Source: an uncultured beta proteobacterium (GTDB taxonomy: Bacteria > Pseudomonadota > Gammaproteobacteria > Burkholderiales > SG8-39). From it: 12,952 bases of DNA. The position numbers and the translations under genes are program-made. The notes under the pieces were generated by a model. That model saw nothing but the letters and a program-made list of their open reading frames with translations, had not been told where the DNA came from and searched no databases. Shown here piece after piece: positions 7,980-12,952 of the stretch. The DNA is taken from NCBI GenBank assembly GCA_902826155.1, contig CADEDU010000135.1, positions 1-12,952 on the forward strand, read 5' to 3'. Every line of letters starts with the position of its first letter. Position 1 is the first letter of the stretch.

Positions 7980-8419
7980 GTCGGGCGCATCGTGCACATG
8001 AGTTTGGCTTCGGCGGCGAGTTGCTCACCCACGTGGGCCACTGCGCTGAATTTCCACACGCCCCGCAACTGCCGCTCGAGTTCGGCTCGCATGATCAGTT
8101 GATCGCCGGGCACCACCGGACGTTTGAACCGCGCATCATCGATCCCCGCGAAATAGATGATCTCGCGGTCGGCAAGCTTGGCCTGGGCGGTCTCGAAAGC
8201 GAGCAGCGCGGCGGCCTGCGCCATGGCCTCGATCACCAGCACACCGGGCATCACCGGATGCGTCGGAAAGTGTCCGGGAAAAAACGGCTCGTTGATGGTG
8301 ACGTTCTTGAGCGCCACGATGTGTTTCCCCGGCACGCTCTCCAACACGCGATCCACCAGCAGAAACGGATAGCGATGCGGAAGCAGCGCGAGAATCTTCG
8401 CGATATCCATGGTGCTCAT
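7976..8419 (-). CDS. fabZ: 3-hydroxyacyl-[acyl-carrier-protein] dehydratase FabZ
   Basis: Dehydrates 3-hydroxyacyl-ACP in fatty acid elongation and so competes with LpxA and LpxD for hydroxyacyl-ACP. The 147-residue hot-dog-fold protein has [13 protein letters not shown] (13-25) and the active-site stretch [19 protein letters not shown] (43-61), with catalytic His50 and Glu64 in [10 protein letters not shown] 8419 overlaps the lpxD stop as ATGA and is preceded at 8-base spacing by AGGAG (8432-8428), which fixes the start. A second ATG three codons later is possible. Reading upstream in frame would cover the lpxD tail and is not supported. Confidence 0.97.
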   Translation of the reverse strand: MSTMDIAKILALLPHRYPFLLVDRVLESVPGKHIVALKNVTINEPFFPGHFPTHPVMPGVLVIEAMAQAAALLAFETAQAKLADREIIYFAGIDDARFKRPVVPGDQLIMRAELERQLRGVWKFSAVAHVGEQLAAEAKLMCTMRPT

Positions 8420-9510
8420 TGTTTGTTCTCCTGAGCCCGTTCGAGCTCGGCCAGCGCTCGTTCCAGGGCGCGGATGCGGGTGACGAGACTGTCCAGATGA
8501 CGCACCGAGGCGGCGTTGCGACTCCAGCGCTTGTTGGGTTCGAATGGATAGACACCGGTGTAGACGCCCGGGCTGGCGATCGATTTCGAGATCAGCGTGC
8601 CGCCCGAGACGATTACGTCGTCGCACAACTGCAGATGGCCGGAAATCATCGCGGCGCCGCCGATCATGCAGCGCTTGCCGATGGTGGTGCTGCCGGCGAT
8701 TCCGACGCAGCCGGCGATGGCCGAATGCGCGCCGATGCGGCAGTTGTGGCCGATCTGGATCTGATTGTCGAGCTTGACGCCGTCTTCGATGACGGTGTCG
8801 TCGAGTGCGCCGCGATCGATCGTGGTGTTCGCGCCGACTTCGACGTCATCGCCAACGATCACCGCGCCGATCTGGGGAATCTTGAGCCAGCGACCGCTCT
8901 CGCGCGCGTGACCGAAGCCATCGGAGCCGATCACCGCGCCCGCCAGCACGACACAGCGTGCGCCGATCCGCGTGCGGCTGTACACCGTGACATTCGGATC
9001 GATGCGGGTGCCCTCGCCCACTTCGCAATCGGCGCCCACGACCGTGCCAGCGCCGATGCGCACGCCCGCCTGGATCCTCGTCCCTGAGCCAATCGTGCAA
9101 TTGGGACCGATCGACGCGCTCGGGTCGATCGTCGCGTCCCGCGAAACGACCGCGCTCGCGTCGATGCCGGCAGCGAGGGCTGAAGCGGGGTTCAGGTACG
9201 TCGAAAGCTTCGCGAAGTACAGGTAGGCATCGTCGGCGACGATGCGATGTCTGTCGGTACGCTCAGCGAGTGCCGGGGCGACCACGACCGCACCCGCTTC
9301 GGTGGCGGCGAGTTCGGTCAGGTACCTGGCGTCGTGACAGAACGAGACGTGCTGCGGACCGGCGCTACGCAGCGTGGCGACCTGGCGCACGCGATGCTCG
9401 GGGTCACCGATCAGTCGGCCGCCGAAGAGCTGAACGATGTCGCCGAGACGGTGGCCTGTGCCTTCACCGGGCTGGACAGGCGCCCGCTCATTTTGCCGGA
9501 CGGCTGTCAT
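8416..9510 (-). CDS. lpxD: UDP-3-O-(3-hydroxyacyl)glucosamine N-acyltransferase
   Basis: Third step of lipid A synthesis: it adds a 3-hydroxyacyl chain to the 2-amino group of UDP-3-O-acylglucosamine. The 364 residues comprise an N-terminal uridine-binding domain (about 20-115, [17 protein letters not shown] through [10 protein letters not shown]), a hexapeptide-repeat beta-helix (about 117-315), and a C-terminal helix (335-364) with the charged run [17 protein letters not shown]. The catalytic His255 is in [10 protein letters not shown], and the family signature GSDGFGHA is at 195-202. ATG 9510 lies 23 bases inside the skp 3' end and adds about 18 residues before the conserved start, slightly longer than usual. 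No better in-frame start was found. The stop overlaps fabZ as ATGA. Confidence 0.95.
   Translation of the reverse strand: MTAVRQNERAPVQPGEGTGHRLGDIVQLFGGRLIGDPEHRVRQVATLRSAGPQHVSFCHDARYLTELAATEAGAVVVAPALAERTDRHRIVADDAYLYFAKLSTYLNPASALAAGIDASAVVSRDATIDPSASIGPNCTIGSGTRIQAGVRIGAGTVVGADCEVGEGTRIDPNVTVYSRTRIGARCVVLAGAVIGSDGFGHARESGRWLKIPQIGAVIVGDDVEVGANTTIDRGALDDTVIEDGVKLDNQIQIGHNCRIGAHSAIAGCVGIAGSTTIGKRCMIGGAAMISGHLQLCDDVIVSGGTLISKSIASPGVYTGVYPFEPNKRWSRNAASVRHLDSLVTRIRALERALAELERAQENKQ
8428..8432 (-). promoter_or_regulatory. Ribosome binding site of fabZ inside the lpxD end
   Basis: AGGAG on the minus strand lies 8 bases before ATG 8419. It is embedded in the last codons of lpxD, so fabZ can start by itself as well as by coupling to lpxD termination. 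Confidence 0.8.
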
Positions 9511-10006
9511 CCAGCAGCTTGATCACCTTCTCGGTGATGTCGATGCGCGGGCTGGCCCACACGGCGTCCTGGAAGATGATGTCGAACTTCTCGTTCTCGG
9601 CGATCTGCTTGACCACACGGTTGGCACGGTCGAGCACGCCTTGGAGTTCTTCGTTGCGGCGCTGGTTGAGGTCTTCGCGGAATTCGCGCTGCTTGCGCTG
9701 GAACTCGCGGTTGGTTTCATTGAAGTCGCGCTCGCGATTGCGCCGATCCGACTCGGACATCGTGACGGTGTTCTTCTCCAGCTGATCCTGCAGTTTCTTC
9801 AGCTGGTCGGCCATGCGATTGAGCTCCTGCTCGCGTTTGGCGAACTCGCCTTCGATCTTCTTCTGGGCGCGCTGGGCCGGGGCTGCATCGCGCAGGATCC
9901 GGTCGAGATTGACGAACCCGATCTTGGCGTTCTCGACCTGCGCCAGGGCGCCGGTTGATCCGAGCAAGACGAGCGCGCATAGCGCGGTTCTGATTACGTT
10001 GACCAA
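9488..10006 (-). CDS. skp: Periplasmic chaperone Skp/OmpH
   Basis: Holdase that binds unfolded outer-membrane proteins in the periplasm and hands them to the Bam complex. The 172-residue precursor starts with a signal peptide: basic residues, a hydrophobic stretch ([16 protein letters not shown]) and a likely cut after Ala22 before [16 protein letters not shown]. Residues 45-135 are a long charged helical segment matching the coiled-coil tentacles of the trimer. The end [18 protein letters not shown] (141-158) is typical. The start codon is TTG at 10006, chosen because a near-perfect ribosome binding site stands in front of it and the signal peptide begins there. It lies 24 bases after bamA and overlaps lpxD by 23. 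Confidence 0.94.
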   Translation of the reverse strand: MVNVIRTALCALVLLGSTGALAQVENAKIGFVNLDRILRDAAPAQRAQKKIEGEFAKREQELNRMADQLKKLQDQLEKNTVTMSESDRRNRERDFNETNREFQRKQREFREDLNQRRNEELQGVLDRANRVVKQIAENEKFDIIFQDAVWASPRIDITEKVIKLLDDSRPAK

Positions 10007-10010
10007 GTGC

Positions 10011-10017
10011 TTCCTCC
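10011..10017 (-). promoter_or_regulatory. Ribosome binding site fixing the TTG start of skp
   Basis: Read on the minus strand, GGAGGAA lies 4 bases before TTG 10006-10004, a strong Shine-Dalgarno at good spacing. No ATG or GTG occurs at a usable position, so this site decides the unusual start. Confidence 0.85.
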
Positions 10018-10030
10018 GGAGGGGCGTTGG

Positions 10031-12328
10031 CTAGAACACCGTACCGAGCAGGAACTGGAAGCGCTGCGTGCGGTCATCGGGCTTCGTTCTGAGCGGTATG
10101 CCCATGCTCATCTTGAGCGGGCCGATCGGTGAAATCCAGCTGAAAGACAGCCCGGTAGAATACCTGAAACCTAATTCCTTCAACGTTCCGCCCGCCTGCC
10201 CTGGCGTCCAAACCTGACCCGCATCGAAGAACCATCCGAGGCGCGCGGTGCGGTCCTGTCCCAGGCCGGGAAACGGGAACAGGAACTCCGCGCTGCCGAC
10301 CGCCTTGCGCGAACCGCCGAGGAAGCCGTTGGGATCGCGCGGGCCGAGTGAGCTCTGGGAATAACCGCGCACCGACGATGGCCCGCCGGCGTAGTACGCC
10401 TTGAAGAACGGCAGCGGTTGCCCACGGTACCCGCTCGCGTAGCCGAGATCGCCGGTGAATGCGAGAGCGTGGTTGCGTCCGACCGGAAAGAAGATCGTGC
10501 CGGTATAGCCGGCCTTGTAGTAGCGGACCTCGGCGCCCGGCAGCGATGCCTCGAGCCCGATCCGCTGCTGCGCGCCGCGCATCGGCCACAAGGCGCTGTC
10601 GCGGCCGTCGCGCGTCCAGCCGGTGGAACCGATCAGGAACGAGCTGCTGTTGCCGAAGCGGTCGACGTAGTCTTTGAACCGTACCGGGCTGTCGTCGAAG
10701 ACGTCGACGTAGGTGCGCTCGTAGGCAAGCCCGAAATTGACGTTGTCGGTTTCGGTGATCGGGTACCCGAGCCGCAGCCCGGCGCCGCGCGTGTCGGTCT
10801 TGTAGCTGCCGATGTTCAGCGCTTTCGCATCGAAGCGACGGTCGTACAGATCGAACCCGCGGCTCAGGCCGTCGACGGTCCAATACGGATTGGTGAATGA
10901 GAGCGCATAGACGCGGTTGATCGAGCCCGATTGCAACTGCAAGGCGAGCGCGTTGCCCGAGCCGAACAGGTTCTGCTGCGAAATCGAACCCGAGATGATG
11001 AATTTCTCTGCACTGGAGAATCCCACACCGAACAGGATGCTCCCGGTCGCGCGCTCCTTGACGCGAACGTTGACATCGACCTGGTCGGTGGTTCCAGCGA
11101 CCGGCTCGTTCTCGAGATCGACCTCGGTGAAGAACTGCGTCAGATCCAGGCGGCGCTTGGAACGAGCCAGCTTCTGGTTGTCGTAGTACGCGCCTTCAAG
11201 CTGACGCATTTCGCGCCGGATGACTTCGTCACGCGTGCGCGTGTTGCCGACGATGTTGATGCGCCGGACGTAGGCGCGCCGGCCGGGATCGACCAGGATC
11301 GTGAACCCGACGGTGCGCTTGTCCTTGTCGATTTCCGGCACTGCGTTGGCATTGGCGAACGCATAGCCCTCGTTGCCGAGACGGTCGGAAATCGCCTTGG
11401 TGGATTCGGTCAGCCGCTCGCGCGAAAACGGCTCGCCGGGCCTGATCGTGATCAGCCTGCGCAGATCCTCCTCGGGCACGACCAGATCTCCACCCAGCTT
11501 CACGTCGGTGACGGTGTACTTCTCACCCTCGGTGACGTTGATAGTGATGAAGATGTCCTGCTTATCGGGCGAGATCGATACCTGCGTGGAATCGACGTTG
11601 AAGTCGAGGTACCCGCGGTTCTGATAGAACGAGCGCAGCGACTCGATGTCGCCGGCGAGCTTCTGGCGGGAATACTGGTCGTTCTTCGTGTACCAGGTCA
11701 TCCAGCCCGGCGTCTGCAGCACGAACAGGTCGAGCAGTTCCGATTCGCCGAACGACTGGTTGCCGACGATGTTGATGCGCCGGATCTTGGCGATATCGCC
11801 TTCGTCGACCGTGAACGTCACCCCAACCCGGTTGCGCTCCAGCGGGGTCACCGTGGTGGACACCACCGCGCCGTATTTGCCGCGCGTCAGATACTGGCGT
11901 TTGATTTCCTGCTCGGCCTGATCGAGCAGCGCCTTGTCGTAGGTGCGGCCGTCGGCGATGCCCGCGTCGCGCAACGACTTGCGCAACTGCTCGTCGCTGA
12001 ACTCGCGGATGCCGACGAAATCGATTGTCGCGATCGCCGGCCTTTCTTCCACAAGGACGACGAGCACATCGCCTTCGACCTCCAGCCTGACATCGCGAAA
12101 GAACCCGGTGGCGTAGAGGGCGCGCACCGCTTCCTGGACGCGCTCGGGCGAAAGCCGTTCACCGACCTTGATGGGCAGGTACGTGAACACCGTACCGGGC
12201 TCGATACGCTGGATGCCTTCGACGCGAATGTCGCGGACGACGGCTGAGGTGGTCGAGGCGCTCTGTTGCGCGAACGCACCCTGTGCGAATGCCGCCGACA
12301 CCAGCACGGCCAGGAGTCTTTTTCTCAT
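10031..12328 (-). CDS. bamA: Outer membrane protein assembly factor BamA
   Basis: Core of the Bam complex, which folds and inserts beta-barrel proteins into the outer membrane. From ATG 12328 the precursor has 765 residues. A signal peptide (MRKRLLAVLVSAAFAQGAFA, then QQS) is followed by five POTRA domains at about 29-97, 98-177, 180-268, 271-350 and 353-428; FYQNRGYLDFNV (234-245) lies in the third. A C-terminal 16-strand barrel spans about 430-765. The loop-6 VRGY motif is at 653-656 (GGPSSVRGYSQSS), and the last residue is Phe765 in LGTVF, the outer-membrane targeting signature. The frame stays open to 12427, but only ATG 12328 gives a signal peptide at the N-terminus; AAAGGA stands just before it. 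rseP precedes and skp follows, the classical order. Confidence 0.97.
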   Translation of the reverse strand: MRKRLLAVLVSAAFAQGAFAQQSASTTSAVVRDIRVEGIQRIEPGTVFTYLPIKVGERLSPERVQEAVRALYATGFFRDVRLEVEGDVLVVLVEERPAIATIDFVGIREFSDEQLRKSLRDAGIADGRTYDKALLDQAEQEIKRQYLTRGKYGAVVSTTVTPLERNRVGVTFTVDEGDIAKIRRINIVGNQSFGESELLDLFVLQTPGWMTWYTKNDQYSRQKLAGDIESLRSFYQNRGYLDFNVDSTQVSISPDKQDIFITINVTEGEKYTVTDVKLGGDLVVPEEDLRRLITIRPGEPFSRERLTESTKAISDRLGNEGYAFANANAVPEIDKDKRTVGFTILVDPGRRAYVRRINIVGNTRTRDEVIRREMRQLEGAYYDNQKLARSKRRLDLTQFFTEVDLENEPVAGTTDQVDVNVRVKERATGSILFGVGFSSAEKFIISGSISQQNLFGSGNALALQLQSGSINRVYALSFTNPYWTVDGLSRGFDLYDRRFDAKALNIGSYKTDTRGAGLRLGYPITETDNVNFGLAYERTYVDVFDDSPVRFKDYVDRFGNSSSFLIGSTGWTRDGRDSALWPMRGAQQRIGLEASLPGAEVRYYKAGYTGTIFFPVGRNHALAFTGDLGYASGYRGQPLPFFKAYYAGGPSSVRGYSQSSLGPRDPNGFLGGSRKAVGSAEFLFPFPGLGQDRTARLGWFFDAGQVWTPGQAGGTLKELGFRYSTGLSFSWISPIGPLKMSMGIPLRTKPDDRTQRFQFLLGTVF

Positions 12329-12388
12329 CCGTCCTTTGGGAGAGGCGCGGGCCCTCTGCCCCTCGCTCGCTTTATCTGCTTTCGGAAT

Positions 12389-12418
12389 CTCTGCATAAAC
12401 CGCCGTTGGAATGCAGAG
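12389..12418. repeat. Inverted repeat with 8-base perfect arms in the bamA leader
   Basis: CTCTGCAT at 12389-12396 is the reverse complement of ATGCAGAG at 12411-12418, with a 14-base loop between. It could be an RNA hairpin in the bamA leader or a protein-binding dyad overlapping the possible promoter. No T-run follows on the minus strand, so a terminator is unlikely. Confidence 0.65.
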
Positions 12419-12441
12419 TTCCCACACTTTCCGGGGAGTTA

Positions 12442-12462
12442 TGAGGGGTTGGAGACCCCTTA
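12442..12462 (-). repeat. Short hairpin just after rseP (8-pair stem with one G-T)
   Basis: AGGGGT at 12444-12449 pairs with ACCCCT at 12455-12460 around a 5-base loop; the stem extends to 12442/12462 with one wobble pair. It sits 12 bases after the rseP stop. The bases that follow on the minus strand (CATAACTCC) are not a U-tract, so it may weaken or process the transcript rather than end it. Confidence 0.5.
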
Positions 12463-12474
12463 TTCAGAGTTGCC

Positions 12475-12952
12475 TTAACTCGCAACCAGCCGAGTGATGT
12501 CGTTGAAGAACGCGAAGCCCATCAACAACATGAGTACCGCGATGCCGAAGCGTTGGCCGTATTCCATCGCGCGCTCGGAGAGAGGAGTCCCCTTGATGAG
12601 CTCGATGGAATAATACATCAAGTGTCCGCCGTCCAAGACCGGGATCGGCAGCAGATTGAGTACGCCGAGACTGATGCTGATCAACGCGATGAATGTAATG
12701 AACGGCAGCAACCCGAGCGATGCGGATTGACCAGCGTAGTCGGCGATCGTCACCGGGCCGCCGAGGTTGCGCCACGACAGTTGGCCCACCAGCATCTTCC
12801 ACAGCATGCGCACGCTGAAGATCGACATGTCCCAGGTCTTCACCGCGCCGCGCCACGTCGCCTCGATCGGGTCGTAGCGCTGTTGCACGTAGAGCGTGGC
12901 CAGCGTTTTCGGATCTTCGCGTACGCCCGCGCCCACCCGGCCGATCGTCTGG
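12475..12952 (-). CDS. rseP: RIP site-2 zinc metalloprotease RseP, C-terminal portion, cut by window edge
   Basis: Intramembrane protease that cuts the anti-sigma factor RseA within the membrane and so releases sigma-E during envelope stress. The 158 visible codons start at the window edge (QTIGRVGAG) and run to TAA 12477-12475. They include NLGGPVTIADYAGQSA and the second active-site motif NLLPIPVLDGGHL, whose aspartate is a zinc ligand. Hydrophobic segments surround it (LGLLPFITFIALISISLGVL, and later FGIAVLMLLMGFAFF). The HExxH motif and PDZ domains lie outside the window. The in-frame GTG at 12936 is an internal codon, not a start. Its place directly upstream of bamA is conserved in proteobacteria. 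Confidence 0.94.
   Translation of the reverse strand, partial: QTIGRVGAGVREDPKTLATLYVQQRYDPIEATWRGAVKTWDMSIFSVRMLWKMLVGQLSWRNLGGPVTIADYAGQSASLGLLPFITFIALISISLGVLNLLPIPVLDGGHLMYYSIELIKGTPLSERAMEYGQRFGIAVLMLLMGFAFFNDITRLVAS

Larger units (their letters stand above)
12329..12474 (-). promoter_or_regulatory. rseP-bamA intergenic leader with possible promoter
   Basis: This 146-base gap is by far the longest inside the minus-strand operon. Read on the minus strand it contains GGAACT (12422-12417), similar to the sigma-E -35 element GGAACTT, then 17 bases and TTTATG (12399-12394) as a weak -10. The -35 match is good but the -10 match is poor. Sigma-E control of bamA is established in E. coli, so a local promoter here is plausible. 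Two inverted repeats lie in the same stretch and are listed separately. Confidence 0.3.

Noticed and set aside
8420..8626. Upstream extension of the fabZ frame
   Set aside because: It lies entirely inside the lpxD 3' end and encodes no conserved residues; ATG 8419 has AGGAG at good spacing.
10931..12247. 438-codon open frame on the plus strand across bamA
   Set aside because: It mirrors the bamA codon pattern on the opposite strand and has no domain signature; bamA itself is certain.
12329..12427. Upstream extension of the bamA frame to 12427
   Set aside because: It would bury the signal peptide 33 residues in. ATG 12328 places the signal peptide at the N-terminus and has a purine-rich site in front.
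1..12952. CRISPR arrays, tRNA/rRNA genes, insertion sequences, phage genes
   Set aside because: I saw no regularly spaced repeats, no cloverleaf or rRNA-like stretch, no transposase motif and no flanking inverted repeats around the sen genes. Coding genes fill nearly all of the window.

Overview
The window is a GC-rich piece of a Gram-negative chromosome. Its gene order and protein sequences suggest a betaproteobacterium, most likely Burkholderiales or a close relative; I cannot name a genus. The marker is the minus-strand run rseP-bamA-skp-lpxD-fabZ-lpxA-lpxB-rnhB, followed further on by a SpoU-type RNA methyltransferase and the divergent pair ppsR/ppsA. From memory, this series is adjacent in Burkholderia and Ralstonia-type genomes. 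Coding density is very high: no gene-free stretch exceeds about 150 bases, and many genes overlap.

Layout from right to left, in the direction of minus-strand transcription: the 3' part of rseP (12475-12952, cut by the edge); a 146-base leader with two inverted repeats; bamA (10031-12328); skp/ompH (9488-10006, TTG start with a strong ribosome binding site); lpxD (8416-9510); fabZ (7976-8419); lpxA (7209-7979); lpxB (6029-7198); and rnhB (5389-6054). lpxD/fabZ and fabZ/lpxA join by ATGA stop-start overlaps. This is an envelope-building operon: RseP controls the sigma-E stress response, BamA inserts outer-membrane proteins, Skp carries them across the periplasm, LpxD/LpxA/LpxB make lipid A, and FabZ supplies the fatty-acid side.

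Between rnhB and the RNA methyltransferase sits the accessory part: a glycosyltransferase-like gene on the plus strand (senB, 4474-5454) and, divergent from it, an EgtB/formylglycine-enzyme-type non-haem iron protein (senA, 3083-4369). The pair matches the two signature enzymes of selenoneine biosynthesis: SenB makes a selenosugar from selenophosphate and a UDP-sugar, and SenA attaches it to hercynine. No SelD-like SenC, EgtD or EgtE lies in the window, so the pathway must be completed elsewhere. The head-to-head arrangement and the place inside a housekeeping block are the most noteworthy points. The inserted genes overlap the neighbours on both sides, by 66 bases tail-to-tail with rnhB and 19 bases head-to-tail with the methyltransferase.

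On the left, the methyltransferase (2226-3101) overlaps the tail of convergent ppsR (1436-2263). ppsR is divergent from ppsA (1-1346, 5' portion only). PpsA makes phosphoenolpyruvate from pyruvate, and PpsR switches it on and off by phosphorylation. ppsA is a fully open, edge-truncated gene read from the minus strand with a clear phosphohistidine motif.
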